Notes: a model not told the origin generated them from the letters alone. A stretch of DNA of 64,000 bases from Cytospora piceicola (GCA_023375675.1 JALQBC010000018.1:434001-498000), one strand, 5' to 3'; counted from the first letter of the stretch, positions 43,224 to 56,676 are shown. Numbers and translations: made by a program.

Positions 43224-45183
43224 TCTCGGGAATAGATAGCCTTGGACGGCAGATGCAGGATGTCCCTGGAATGCAAGTCGCGAAAGAGGTGTGTGGGAGA
43301 TACGGAGATCTCTTGGATAGTTAAGGGCCGTAATAGAACGGGAGTTATCGGTGGATGGACAAGGTTGGTAGTCGTCGTTGTTGTTGTCGTCGTTGCGATG
43401 GCTGGTGGTCCCAAGTTGTTCTGACCGTCGTCGCTATTACGGCGACTGGAGAGCTGATGAGCTTACCCAAGCTTCTGTTGCCTTGCGTCAGGCTGGCGGC
43501 TGGCGAATGGCAACTGGCGGCCGGCAACTACCTACCTAGGTAGGTACAAACGAGCAGGGGTCAAGAAACCTCGCTCGGACCACATGGCCGTGCTAGAGCT
43601 CACCTCATCGGATCTTTACATCTGCCGTTCCGTTTGATTACTAAGTACCTTGGCAGCCACAGAGACTTACCCGGGCATCTGGGCACTCATCCACCACATC
43701 ACAACATGACGACTGTTTCTCAGGCACAGTTTCCCTCTCCACTCGCATGTCGAAATCTACGTTTTTCCCAGCCACGTCGTCATGTTGTCTCTATGGCTCC
43801 CCGAATCGGCACGGAGAACCGAACGTGGACAAGGATGACTGGATCTTTGAAACTCTTCAAAAGTTCCACTCATCTATAACAGATCTGACAGGAGTTTCGA
43901 CATGCGGTTAGCTCAGTATCGCAAGCGCTTATGTATACCCCGCTGGACCCTTCGAGCATTCCCAAATTGGCTTGCTATCCGATCCGAATCGTCATCGTCG
44001 CGCTCAGGGTCCAACTGGTCGCTACGACTTATGCGCCCTAAACACCGGGGGGAAATCTAGTCCCACGGTACACTGAACCACGTATTGATATGCCACTGAG
44101 AGCCTCTTCAACCCAAGATGAGGTTTCGTGCAGACTTTACGTTGTATACTAGTGTTGCACCACTGTCGATCAACTGCGGGATCAGGAATCGGCTTTGCAT
44201 TGAGGCTCCCGGACAAGCAACGATGCCGGTATCAGCATCAGCATCGACGTGACCATGCCCCCCAAACCATGGCGAGGACTAATGCCCAATACAAACCAGG
44301 AAGGCTCTTGAAAAAGCACCGAATCCTCTCCCCGGACTTCTGCTCCGGTTTGAAAGGCACTTGCGCTTCTGGCCAACAAGATCGCTTCTTTGACCAGCTT
44401 CTCGTCCTGGCACTCGAGTTCCGACTACAACACCTTCTTGCCCCTTTGGTGTCTGGAAGTCTGGGGTCGTTTTAGTCCATGGTCGTCACTGAGCTGCCAT
44501 ATTGCAGTGCCACAAGGTCAGTGACTGCTTTGGCAGTTTTAGGTTTCGGGCTCGGTTTTTTCATACTATCTCATTTCTCCCTCTCAGTTTCCCCAGACGC
44601 TTTGCAAATAATTACGCCGACCCGCGCACCGTCTGATGACGTAGCCTCGCATCGAAATCAGGGAATTCAAGTGTTGCTTCCTCCGTCTCCTCTGCACTGT
44701 TGTCTGGAAAGTCATACCCTCCTTTACAGATTATGTTGCATTCTTTCCTTCATTCCTTGTGTTTAGTAATTTATCTTCGGTCCGTGACAGCTATTCTTCG
44801 GTGTTAAGACGGCCTTGCCGCATACACAGTATTCACGAGAGGCTCGCTCCACATCCTCCTGATCCTGTCTCCCACTCTACTAACGCCGACACGAACCATA
44901 CATGCTGCACTTGCTGCACATCCCGCGCCAACACATCCTTCTGCGACAACCGCACGACCTTTTTGGCCTGCCAAAGTCCGTGCGACAATCAATTGGGGCC
45001 GCGATTCGACCTTCGCCAAGAAACCACGTACAAGATTGGTTTCGAGGCAGGTGCTTTTCGTCGGTAGCAGTGCGAATGCCTTGCTCGTGCCCGAACAGAC
45101 TTCCACACAGTTTACGAGTCTCGGAGAGGAGTTGACACCGCAAGGTTTCGAGGGCTCCCGTCCCATAAGCTGTTGAGCGAGAT
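43224..45183. other. Divergent intergenic region
   Basis: 1.96 kb hold the promoters of rpt4 and the Zn2Cys6 gene. A TACCTAGG-type word pair occurs near 43532-43547. Open frames in this stretch show no domain. A C-rich, pyrimidine-rich leader precedes 45184. Confidence 0.5.
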
Positions 45184-47620
45184 ATGGAAGGGGACTCTTC
45201 AACAACACAGTCTGGCTCGCAAGCTTCAAGCCCCCAGACCACCGGGTCAGCACTCTCGCGCGCCCAGCGTGGAGCCATCGCTGCGCAAGCTTGCGATACC
45301 TGTCGCTCGAGGAAGCAGAAATGTGACGAGCAGAGACCAAAATGTGGCACTTGCCAGAAATTCAAGCTGGGGTGTCGCTATCGAGAACCTCAACCTACCA
45401 AGAAGGACAAGACACTCGTCGAGATTCTGGAACGAATGAAGACACTTGAGGACAAGATCGATAACCTCACTGCGCAGGGCGTGGCTTCCCCTCCTGTTCC
45501 ACCCTCGGTTTTTGGCGGCCCGCTTGTGCAAACACCCGCCTCCATCGCCGGCGGGAGCAGCGCAAGCGGCAGCAGCAGCACGTTTGTTCCAACGCCTTTA
45601 GCAGATGCCTCCAATATGCCTGGGACCGCGAGTTTATACAAGTACGCCCCATCTGTTCGAGACGTGCTTGCTTGGCCGGTTGTACAGGAACTCTTGAAAG
45701 TTGTGTCCCCCGCCACGCCTGGATATGATTCGCCCTCCATAGCTCAACAGGATGGGATGTCCCTTCTACTGGGAGCACCTCAGTCCATACCTTTAGCCCC
45801 GCAAGGATCTACATTTGGCCGGCATCCCAGTCTTGATCCCCCAACTTTGGGTACTTCTCCAGCTGTTTCTCCGGCCCTGAGCGCCCTCAGCTGGGAAAAC
45901 ATGCAGACACTAACCAAGGCTTTCTTCGATACGTACAACCTACTGCACCCTATTGTGGATAGACATGCGTTTGTTTCCACTACACTTCCGGCCATCATGG
46001 CCAATGGCTTCATGCTCGATGACAGTGTGCAGTCTACGTTGGCCTGTCTTATTTTTGCGTTGGGCGAAGTTGCGGTAGATGCCTACAATGATTCATCACA
46101 AAGGCCGGCACGAAACAGCATGGTGCAGCCCCCGGGACTTGTCTTCTTCAATGAGGCACGGAGGCGAATGGGTTTCAACCTAACGGAGTGTAGCCTGGAG
46201 AATGTCCAGATATTTGCTCTTGCCGGGTAAGGAACTTGCTCCGTCGAATGTTGGCTCTATCTAACTTCTTATCAGTGTTTATTACGAGACCTGCTTCCAC
46301 CACGTGGTATGTTTCCTTCGAGTGTTATTCGTCTAAGGTAGCACGCTGACACCTTCTAGGGCTTCTGGCGAATGACAACCTCGGCGTCTTTGGCATGTCA
46401 AGCACTGCTCCTCAGGTAGGTCAACCAGCTTGTGCAGTCACAATGGATCTAGTAGCTGACAAAGACCATAGCCATCCCGAAGAGCTCACAACAACACGCG
46501 GTGATATCATAAGAAGAGCTTTCTGGCACTGCTACATTATAGAGACGTTAGCCTTCCCCGATTTACGTTGTCATTGATTCGATGCTGAGACTCAATAGAT
46601 CCTTCAGCCCCGAACTGGGCATGCCAGTGACGAGCTTAGATAAGTACGAGGCCCTGGTAAGAGTGCCGGACTTTGGCGGAGTTCTCTCCCAAGAGGACTA
46701 CGTCAGCAACCAAGAATCTCACTACCAGGAGCATTTCGCATCCCAGATCGTGCTCAGGCGACTCTCGGCGGACTTTCATTCCGTTCTTGGAAGTGGTAAG
46801 ATCCTCCCAACTCTCTTGCTACTTGAAACCGTTTAGGTGCCATAGCTCTCGCGTATCGTTGCAATGAACTGATAGCCTATTAGCATCATCATCTCCATCG
46901 TCTCCTGCCTCAACTTCAGTGTCATCAACGCCTACCATGCCAGGAGCCATCAAGCCACTGGCTATGCAACTCGATCATTGGCGTGAGACACTGTTGCCTA
47001 CACACCTGCGATGGCGGGAAAATGATCCCGGGAGCCTTCCAAACTCTGTCAACAATTACAACGCCCCTCCTTTTCAAGGCATTCCCACTATAGGGGCAGG
47101 GCCATCCCCTATGCCGACAACAGCCGGGCTGCCCATGTTCACAACGAATCTTGACATCCGGCCTGTCGTTTATCCGTACGCGACCGACGTCCAGGTAGCT
47201 CTGCTACGCACACGCTATTATATCACCAAACACATGATCCACCGGCCCTTCCTGTACAAAGCTCTTCACCACGCGGATCAAATGACCCAGGCGGATGCTG
47301 AGGGGGTCGCAACCTGTCTGCGTGCGTGCCTCAAGTGGCCGCTTATATTGTCACCGGCCTGCACAAGAAAGCGCTTAATACCCTGCATCTTCTTTTGGAC
47401 TCAGAACCTGCTAGGTGTCCTGTTAATCTTGCATTTGAGCGAGCAGGTGCCCATCCTCCTGCAGATAAGGACTAGTGGCATATGCGGAGAGCTATTTGAG
47501 TCCGAGGCGAGCGACACGGTGCGGTTGGCAACCCAGTGGATCAGGGACCTAAAGGATGCCGATAGTGCTTCGGAATGGGCCTGGGGTGTCGTCAAGGGGC
47601 TTCACAAGCTAGACGAGTGA
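45184..47620 (+). CDS. Zn2Cys6 transcription factor with fungal-specific TF domain
   Basis: Six exons (45184-46226, 46276-46306, 46360-46415, 46472-46546, 46599-46795, 46884-47620) give 712 residues. The zinc cluster CDTCRSRKQKCDEQRPKCGTC...C spans residues 37-64 with the CX2CX6CX6CX2CX6C spacing, followed by a linker and a coiled coil (KTLVEILERMKTLEDKIDNL) for dimerisation. The middle-homology (PF04082-type) domain begins near 250 (MQTLTKAFFDTYNLLHPIVDRHAF) and runs through FFNEARRRMGFNLTECSLENVQIFALAG, IIRRAFWHCYIIE and LRTRYYITKHMIHRPFLY. Three small exons were placed by frame continuity, CTAAC-like branch sites and conserved words; the donor at 46547 (GTTAGC) is the least certain. It binds DNA in the nucleus; target genes are unknown, and no metabolic cluster is visible beside it. 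Confidence 0.88.
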
Positions 47621-50600
47621 GGAAATGACGGCCACGCCTGTGGAATGTGAGACAGTCCACTCCTGGTACCGGCCCTGGGGATGACACTCCACCAACGCAA
47701 CAGCCGTGGAAATGCCATGGCTGCTCCGGCGAGACCCTTTGGACCATGCTCGTCACTACTGCAACCACCACTATACTACTACCGTTACATCGGAGAAAAA
47801 AAATATTATAACAATTACTACTATCACCACTTCCACCTGTTTCTGCCCTGAGCTCTGGTGTGCGTTCATGATGCGCGGGTACAGGGGTGAGGGGGAAATA
47901 AGTCATTGTGATGACGAGGTATGTCGATCGGCGCATACCCGAAGGGCAGGCTGGTCCATGCCTTTTCATGTCAAGCGACTTCTTGACGAGCAAAGAGAGA
48001 TATACCAACCAGTTTCAAGTATCGTATACGGGTCGTCGAGATTGACTACCTAGGTACCTTGAGCCAGGAATCCGGTTCTCGCCCTGCCAGCCTCTTAACC
48101 TTGTTTTTGGGTTAGTGTCCTCTTAGCCAATGCATTGCGACCCTCCAGACCCCTCGAAGTCCTTACAATGACGCCGCTGCAACGGCACTAGCCTTGGCGT
48201 CTCCTCTACTGCAATGCTGGAAATGGAAACACATTTGGGTCCCATGTTCCTGCGCTAGAACCTTGGACGTTGCAGTGCAGTTGCATCGCCCTCATCTCGT
48301 GCTGTAGTATGTAAGTTTCGGTCCGGCAAGTATCCCGCCCGCATGATTCAAGCCTTTTGCAGTCTGGCTTGCGAGCGCTCATCGTAACCATGTCCAGACT
48401 ATACCCACCTGGGCATCTCGTCAATAGCCAACACTTACTCAAGCACTCACTCAGTCACTCGCTCATGAGTTACAACGGCATTATACGAGGTGGCAATTTA
48501 TTCCAGGATGACTCTGGAGACCGAGTCGGTCCCCAAATCTTACCCGCCTTCCCTTTTCGTTTCTCATCCTGCTTATCTTAGGAGCCCATATCATGTATCA
48601 GGAGCAAGCACAACCGACAGACAGACCGCTCTCCAGCGTATATGCTTACGGAGGCCCGTCAAACCGGCGCCCCCAAACGGGCGATTGGTGAGTATGACCG
48701 TTCAAGCTGAGAACGGTGGAGTACATATGTAGTCTATTGACGCGTTGACGTTGAGATATGGAAAGCGGTTGTTTTCACGAGTACTGTACACAAGGGACCG
48801 ATCATATATGGTTCATTGTAAATTATGAGGCGGTTTCTTTGTGCTGTGTGTGGGACATAGTCTTGGCAGCTCTCGAGCAACAGTCTGTGCCGGGCTCAGA
48901 TACTGTCAGTACCGGTCAGCTTGGCTTGATACTTACAAGGGGGTATCTGTTATAGAGGGGACTTGTCGGACCTCAGGCGATGGTGACATCTCACACTCCG
49001 GTTCTACCCTTGCTCGGGCTCAGCAAGCGCGCACATGCAGGACATGAGATGATGGGGGCGATTGATCATGCATGGGCACCAGAAGGTGGAGCTGTGTGAT
49101 TTGAGATATGAAACATCCGCAATCCCCAGCCTGTGTGTTCCGTTTGTCGGAGGGATCGGACTTCAAGGTGCTTGGATTGTGAATTAGTACACATGTGAGT
49201 ACACATATTTACCCCTTTTGTTAGCATATGATATTTTCCCGATCGATACATTTGGACCAACGAGTTGTGGCGTTCACATCTACGACCGTGCCTCCAGCCC
49301 TATCTTCGGGGCTCTTCGAAATTGATGTCGTCTGTGGGTGTGTCGTCGGTCGGTTCCTCATGCCGTGTTCGATAATATGTCACTAGTAATAATGTCTCTT
49401 AATATAAGACATCCCAACCTTGGTCAACTTGGGCCATATATGAGTTGGACTAGTTTCATGCATCTGCCAGATCCTGCACTTTTGACAGCTGCAAAATCGT
49501 AGATCTCACGGCTCGCAGATTGGGGGAATGTGACCCCTCCAGTCCCTCCTGAAATATCGACAGGGATTCCTGCCACTCGCCCAGCGAGTGGCGAGTGCTT
49601 GGAGGTCGTATTATTGGGCTTGCTTTTCCTGCACAAAGGAGTTCCTCGTGGCTTCATGTATGTATCCGAAGGCCGCGATGCATCCAAGCAACGTGGCTGC
49701 TAGAGTGGTCTGCAGCCGGGGCTGAACTGTACGAACGCCTCAACCCAGAGAGCCTTTGCTTCTGATTCCTGGGGTCCTTTCTGGCAGGCTAGCATCTTGG
49801 CTTCATGGTGCTTGGAATAGTGTACATGATGAAAACGCCACATCTCGGTTTCCTGACATCTCAGATTCCTGGCATCTGGTGAATCATGGCTGTGTGGGGC
49901 AACGGCATATACAATCTCGTCGGTCTGGCACTCCCGTATCTCAGAAAAGTGATGTGTCGATCACATTATTGCATCGTCGTTTCAAGGCTGTTATGTTGAC
50001 TTTTCTGTGTGTCATATCATACTTTCCTAGCGCCCCACCTACCCCCGAAGCTTCGTCAGTTCTGCAATGCGACGTATCCTCACCAGATAAGCGGTGAGAC
50101 CGAATGGACTCGGCTTTGATATACCGTGCTTTCATGCATTTGAGGTTGCTGAAACAGAGGTCAGGTGAGGCTGAGAGACATGGGCGTGTATCGATATCAG
50201 GGGCGTTTTTCGGCGCCGGGCTGCACTCCACCGCGCCATGGAAAAGCACCCTGAATGCTTGGGGTGAGCCGGCCAGACAGACAGACACCGTCGAAATGAG
50301 CCCAATTGCTGGTGTCTCAGCGCAGATGAAGGCCGAAGTTACTGGACAACGGACGGCAGGAGCGACAACCACAGCATGGACGACGTTCAATCGACGTTTG
50401 GCCAGAGCCCAGAACGTGGAGCCCTGTTCCTGGGGGGGCGTCATCGAGAACGGGACTTCCGAAAGTAGTGGATGGGCCCGGAGGAAAAGCAAGCTCGGCT
50501 CCGACGAGACGAGGCCGATTTTCTCCGGACAAGAGGACGCATCTGCGGCGGTGAAGCTGAAACAAGCGCACGCATTCACTGGCAGAGAACATCTGGATAT

Positions 50601-51761
50601 TGTTCGAAACCGAACAGCTGGATATCCGGAGGTATTCACCCGAAGATGACCCTGAACGTGCTAGAAAGGAAGGATACGAGCTGATCTGGTACTGGCATTT
50701 CGATGTATGCCAGCTGTCCGCTGTCCGATGTCCGATGTCCGCTTGCAACCCCTGATACCGAAATGCAAACTTCGTTTTGATGAGAGACCTGACACGCAGA
50801 GATCCCTTCATCTCAATCGGCACTGGGCCTAGTGGACGAAAAGAGACACCCCGCCCGAAAGCTTAAATATGCTCGGATGAGAGTGGCAGCTAAGACTGCT
50901 AAGCGAGCTGACGCGGACCCAGTCCGACTGTAAATCTGCCGGCATGCTGACCCAATGGCAAAGACAACGCCTCCATCTCCAAGATTTACGATATCACCTT
51001 CTACCAAGAGGAGACTTACTCGGTGTGTTTCTCGGCGAGCTCAGCCGTAGCTGTAAAAGGTTGGGGTCAAGGATATCAGAGTGATTATGGCGTGAGAGAT
51101 CGGTCGGACTTCAATGTTGGAGGGGCGGAGGAAAAGAGCTTGTTTCTGAGCTGTCACTTTCCAAACATGTGGGTACGTTTTGGAAACCATGGGGACGATG
51201 ACGGGAAAGGACGGTTCCAGCAGAGTCTAGAGTAGACTCGTAAATGTGATGTGGTCCGGAGGTTGCTCCTAAGGAAAGGGTAAGTTTGTACGAGACAAGG
51301 TCGTCTCCTCTCGCCGGTCGGTCGGTCGCCGTCGTATATAGGGCTCCGCCCCCCCATCTCCTCCCCAGGGGCGCATGCAGACGAACTACGGGTGCAGAGA
51401 GAAATCTGGACGGGCCGTTTTACGGGCCCTTTTCACACGTGCCGTTAGCGGGCGAGGGAGCCCCCTGCCTGCATGAACAAGTACTACATACCGAGATAGG
51501 TAGATAGGTATGTAGGCATGTAGTGCAAGGCACGAGGGTCCGGTGGGTGGGGAAGGGGGGTGATTAATTAACGAAACGAGGGTCCTTGTTACAGCAAACC
51601 AACAAAATAAAGTCGGTATTGTTTCCGAAGTTGGGAATCAAATCAATGGCATGGGGAAAGCTGTAGCTATTATTTGGGTTTGGAAGAGGTCGACGAGAAG
51701 AAGAAGTCATGCAGGTTCAAGATTCAAATTTCGGAGTCCGTGCAGGTCAGGAACATGACCT

Positions 51762-52235
51762 GGGTACTCGAGTACCTACTGTAAATACATAGATACCTAG
51801 GTACCTACTGCCAGTGTTCTAAGGCTCTCGGTAGTTGTCGCTGGTACTTGTGTCCTGTATATCTAAAGTACTAGATACAGTACCTAGGTGGGTAGTATCC
51901 AGACATTCCAATAGGTACCCCAAGTACCTAGTACAGCTTTAACTCTGTCTACTCTCACTCTCTAAATACCTAGGTACCTACCTAAGTACCTTAGTATATA
52001 TAAGGTTTTTTAATTGAAGCATTATACAGTATATTTATACCTTGTATATTATTATATACTACCTGATCTGTACTGTAATATAACAATCTCTTAAGAAAGT
52101 TAAATTTATTACTTACCTGAAAGTTTATATTACTTACTGTGTACCTAGGTATATATGCATCCTTCTGTAAATATCTATACTACCCTGTGCTACCTAGGTA
52201 CTTACTACATGTACTAAGTATACCTAGATATATGC
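51762..52235. repeat. TACCTAGG motif clusters around an AT-rich patch
   Basis: Words such as ACCTAGGTACCTACT (51795) and TACCTAGGTACCTACC (51967) flank an AT-rich core at about 52000-52130, then recur from 52141 (TACCTAGGTATATATG) to 52235. This is the densest occurrence in the window. Confidence 0.7.
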
Positions 52236-52842
52236 TAGGGATACGGTACTAACAGCAGAATGCTTCGGTTAGCTCCGAGTATGTAGTTGACCTATGTAGG
52301 CCTGCCAGGTGATAAGTATAAGCCCAGCAGAATAACTTACGTGCCCAGGTTAATAGGTGCAATAGGTACTTGTACCTAGGTGGGCACGTAGGTAGCCAGT
52401 ACTCGCCCCACCACCGTTGGCCCAGCCGTTCGCTCGAGCCCCCAATGTGGCCCCGAGCGTCATCGACGTCTTGCCTATCCAGGTTCAATTTCGTCCTCGG
52501 ACCTCAACATCTATCATGGCATGTTTCTCACACTCAGTGGTTTGACAAACCATTACTGCGCTATACAACGAGTTCTGCACTTCCCAGGTTTCCATAGCTG
52601 CCAGAATATTCAGCCATTCTCGTCAGTGCTCGTCTCGAATCATGCAAGGAAACCTCCCAAATCTCCCTCGACCCTGACCAGACGGACGGACGGACGGTCA
52701 TCAAGCCAGCACTTGAGCGGTTACCAAGCCAGCACACCAGCCTTCAAATGATGATCAAGTTCGGTGACCCGATTCGTACTGGATGCCGCCAGTACTGTCT
52801 GTCAAAGCTTCTTCTCCATGGTCCGGTTCCCACTCCACTTCA

Positions 52843-52867
52843 CCGTGGTCCTCGAGAAGGACCACGG
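52843..52867. repeat. Perfect 10-bp hairpin
   Basis: CCGTGGTCCT, a five-base loop CGAGA, and AGGACCACGG form a perfect GC-rich stem-loop. It is in a gene-free stretch, so it is not explained by coding constraint. Confidence 0.85.
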
Positions 52868-53734
52868 CGGTCATGCCATCCGTTGCAGGTTGGCAGGTTG
52901 GGAAGTACCACCCAACAAAATTTTGAATCTCCAGATGTCCAGGCAATCAGCTATTCAGGTAACTAACTGAGCGTGTCCGGGTCAGTGTCTGGGCACCTGC
53001 TATTTCCTCTCGTTTGTCGCCATTTTGGAAGTTACGTACGCACGCCATCATAACTATCATAACCATCATGAACATCACATCCTTAGTCTCACTCGCAGAC
53101 GCCGAGCATGGTGCTGCCCCCGTCACAACCCGATCCGCAGCTCTCAGATATGGACATGGTCTGGGCTGTTCATACCGCATGCGGGCTTTGTTTTGGCATC
53201 GGGCTTCTGTCAAGTTTGCTTCGCGCCCTCCTCTTTCCTACCTTCTCCACGCCCGTCACAGATATTGCTTTTCTTTTTGCTCTGCTCTGGACACAATTTC
53301 CCTGTTTACATCCTTCATACCGGACCCGCTCCGCCCTGAATGTCTGGACACCTACCAACATTATCTGACATGAGGATTTGTCATGGGTTATATCACTTTG
53401 GGATTTTGCGGGAACATGGATGGTTCGAGCTGCCGTCTGGAGCCGTCCAGCCCAGGCCGAGCGAGGTCAATGACTAGGTACTGCCATGCAGCCATGCAGC
53501 CATCCAAGCCATCCAAGCCATGCAGCAATAAGTATAGCAAATTGCTGCAGTCATTCTTTCCCCGTGCGGACCTCTACTGAACCAGCCAACTGGCAATAGA
53601 CACCTCTCATGGCGCTTGTGGGCGTCATTGGGATCAGCCTTCATCAGACCATTTCCCAGGAATGCTCGGAATGCTTGTTGCTTTGGCATAAATCCAGAGA
53701 TCCCGAGATCTGCGTACCGGCCTTGGCCTACCCT

Positions 53735-53768
53735 GAGCTCAAGCTCAAGCTCGAGCTCGAGCTCGAGC
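53735..53768. repeat. GAGCTC/AAGCTC hexamer array
   Basis: About five to six tandem GAGCTC-type hexamers; each unit is itself a palindrome. Confidence 0.85.
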
Positions 53769-54105
53769 AATATTTCCCCCCCGTCTGTCCCGTCCCATAG
53801 TGCCTGCCCTGCGCTGGGAATAAATACAAAAGAGACATGGACTGCAGGACCTGCAAGACCTGCAAGGACTGCGTGGACTGCATGGCCAAGATGGCCAAGA
53901 ACTTTATATAAACGAGGAATGCTCCTGCACATTCCTCGCTTCGGTCTCATCCCATATTCACCTCGGCCCACCACGTGACTGCCCAGGTACAGCTAGAGCC
54001 TTATCTTGGCCATACGTCCCTGTCTCACATACATGGACTCTCCTTCCCCGGGGTCCACCCTGCTCGGAAATCCCAACATCGTCCCGTCCCGTCCTGTCTC
54101 TGCCC

Positions 54106-54115
54106 TATTTATATG
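54106..54115 (+). promoter_or_regulatory. TATA-like element
   Basis: TATTTATATG lies about 275 bp upstream of the small gene start at 54382 and before a pyrimidine-rich leader with a CAGT array. It is plausible as its core promoter, but unproven. Confidence 0.35.
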
Positions 54116-54253
54116 TAGTGGCTTCACCTTACCGAGTTCACCTTTCCATCTCTTGTATCCAATACCATCACGTATACATACAGTCAGTCATTCACTCGCT
54201 ACGAGCAACAACCTTCGGATCAGTTATCACCACCACCACATCACATATTCGCA

Positions 54254-54280
54254 CAGTCAGTCAGTCAGTCAGTCAGTCAC
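54254..54280. repeat. CAGT tetranucleotide array
   Basis: About six CAGT units in the probable 5' leader of the small gene at 54382. Confidence 0.85.
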
Positions 54281-54381
54281 TCGCTAGAATCAGTCTTCCG
54301 ATCGTCCATCATTATCAGCCTCCTGCTCGCCCCCATCTCGTTCTTTTACCAAGACACGACACCCACCAACCAACAATCACA

Positions 54382-54561
54382 ATGTGCTTCTACTACAAGA
54401 ATTATTACATCTATTCGTCGTGTACCGACCCGGGCCTACACTTCTTCAAGACCTCAATCGACGGCAGCCCAGAAAACGCGTGCCCAAAGGCTCCCCACGA
54501 GAGGTATATTATGCAGGAAGGCACATGTCCATTATGTCCAAGCCAGGCCGGGCCAACGTAA
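54382..54561 (+). CDS. Small Cys-containing fungal protein (59 aa or first exon)
   Basis: The ATG at 54382 follows a typical mould leader (CCAACAATCACAATG) and starts MCFYYKNYYIYSSC, continuing with HFFKTSIDG, CPKAPHERYIMQEG and a terminal CPLC. Tyr-rich starts with spaced Cys pairs are seen in a class of very short uncharacterised fungal proteins. Read straight through, it stops at TAA (54559-54561), 59 residues. That TAA overlaps an excellent splice donor (CGTAAGT at 54557), so the gene may instead splice at 54557 and continue; downstream acceptors around 54590 or 54899 are possible but I cannot choose. No signal peptide is obvious. The role is unknown; zinc binding by the Cys pairs is only a possibility. 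Confidence 0.5.
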   Translation: MCFYYKNYYIYSSCTDPGLHFFKTSIDGSPENACPKAPHERYIMQEGTCPLCPSQAGPT

Positions 54562-56157
54562 GTCAACAGCTATTGCTAGCCGTACATCCCAGTCAGGCTA
54601 GCAGGCTGGCTGACTGGTTGGAATCACTCATCAAGTATGACAAAACTACAATGAGAAGAGGCTCGAAACCCCCCACCACTGCTCGCGCGAAGGGGGACGC
54701 GAACCTGTTGTCGGTCTGGCCACGGGCGCAGGTCAAATCTGATGGGGATTTGACGACAACGTGTGGTATCTCACGGGCGCAACGAGACCTGACCGGAATA
54801 CGATGTTTCACGACAAGACTATCATACCTGGGGAGAAGAAGCGACCACCCCCCCCCCCTCCATGACGAAAGCATCTCGGTGGAACAATTTTGTTTGACAG
54901 CGTTCCCGACTATCGAAATTACTTCCACTTCTGGACGATATCGATCTCGGAGAGCGTCTTGAACCGGTTACTAATGGACGTCCTCCACCTCGGACATTCG
55001 ATATGTCCATCTGTGTCGAGTTTTCCTCACTTCAGGGCTCTGCACCCGAATACCTCGATCTTTCTGGCTCCCGTGGTGTTGTTTGTCTCGATCTGGATCT
55101 TTACTTTTCTCATCATCTGTGGCACGGGCGTTTTGGCAGTTACTATAGGCAGGCAGTGTGACTCTTTTCCAAGGGATTTCACTCTGTAGCGAACGGGCTT
55201 GGACTTCAGGGCTACACAGTATCAGAAGTCTTTGTTTTTATCGGGAGGGAAACCCTGATTTTGGGTGGTCATTAACAGCGAATTTGGCTTCGTTATTGTT
55301 GGGTTATAGCGAGGATGGAAATGGATTGGAGTAGGCTGCGATGCAACAATGAATTCAAGTCGCGGATACTGTGAGAGCACCGCTCAAACAGTCCAACTTT
55401 GTGCCCGGAAGTTACTGCTGCATCACTCTTCGCATCCAGAGCCTAGGACTGTCTTTCTCCATGTCCTCTAACTGTGCTTGAGTAGTGAAAGACCCCTGAT
55501 GCTGGATGTTATGAAAACTACTGTGGAATATGGATGACAGAAATAGATTATAGCTTCCCTCTGAGTCCGGTGCTATACTCAGCGTACTTGAGGATTCTTG
55601 CCCAGGCATTGTCTACTACGTCCTTAAGGAACGTTGGGATCCACGAGAGCAGCCTGTTGACCCCTTCTACGCTTACCTTTATGTACCTAGGTACTTGATT
55701 ACTGAACTCTTATGCCACTGGTAATGCTTTCAGGACAGCCACTGGCGGACTGTTTCCTTTTCTATCTCCCTCAGAGTGCGAAGTCCTCATCTACCTTGAA
55801 ATCCTTTCCATAATATCGAAATAGCATCCTCTTCCTACTCCAGACCTCATCCGCGTAGACCGGCAGACGGGGCTGTAGCAAACTTGGGTTCATTTCTACA
55901 TATCATACATGTGTTGTCATAACCGAGTACCCGAACACCATGCATGTAGTTTCTCCCTCGTCGGCTTTCCCTGGCCATGGCATCACACCACGAAAGAAAG
56001 GCCGCGACCATCCACAACCTCTCCCTCGAGAAGGCACGGCCCGTCGCGGCTCCACGATCCATTGCAAACAACGAGGTCCAGCCCTGCGACTTATAGTCCA
56101 GCCCAACCCGGCCCTTGTCCTCGAAGTCGGCGTTTCGATAGGCCAGGTCGGCAGCGG

Positions 56158-56198
56158 CGACGACGAAGAAGAAGAAGAAGAAGAGGAAGAGGAAGACA
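56158..56198. repeat. GAA/GAG triplet microsatellite
   Basis: About a dozen GAA or GAG triplets. It makes poly-Glu or poly-Phe-like open frames on opposite strands that I regard as artefacts. Confidence 0.85.
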
Positions 56199-56676
56199 AA
56201 GACACAGCATTTCAGAAGTATAACTACCACTTCAGGACCGGCAAGCACAAACGCCTCGTCGGCTACTGATACCCTCGCCGTCCAAGCCGTTCTGGTTCGC
56301 ATACAGGCAACCCCCAAGAAGGTCATGCTCACGGGTGATTTCTCCAACTTGCTATCGATGCAGTTCTGGCTGGGCGCTGCAGAACAATCGCCCGATAGAA
56401 GAAAGCGATAACATGATATGATGCGAGTATTGTCAAACTTGGATAGCACAACTTTTAGTCAACATCAGCGACAACTGGATGTATGTAGGTTGGTTCCAAG
56501 GTTGTTTCTGGGAGTCAGTCGAAGATGCCCGGTGGTGTCTGAAGCCGAGGTTCATAGAGCCAAACCTTCCAAGGTTGTCTGTCCTCAGTCGGTCGGAGTA
56601 AGCAGGTCACACCTTCCTTTGACTGGGCAATTTGATGACCGAGAGGGGAACTGACAACATTTGCAGCTTAGGTCAC

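Larger units (their letters stand above)
47621..54381. other. 6.8 kb gene-poor region
   Basis: No gene is supported. Open frames of 70-230 codons occur on both strands (the longest pair overlaps antisense at about 49941-50649) but have no motif and weak codon bias. The region contains TACCTAGG clusters (51762-52000 and 52140-52235), an AT-rich patch (about 51960-52140), a perfect hairpin (52843-52867), a GAGCTC array (53735-53768) and a CAGT array (54254-54280). The last 300 bases look like the promoter and leader of the small gene at 54382. Confidence 0.45.

Noticed and set aside
43903..43970. tRNA-like segment (TTAGCTCAGT D-arm-like box followed by TTCGAGC)
   Set aside because: The bases flanking TTCGAGC do not pair as a T stem, and no acceptor stem closes the structure.
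55847..56449. 200-codon minus frame with a poly-Phe run
   Set aside because: Depends on the GAA triplet array and shows no conserved domain.
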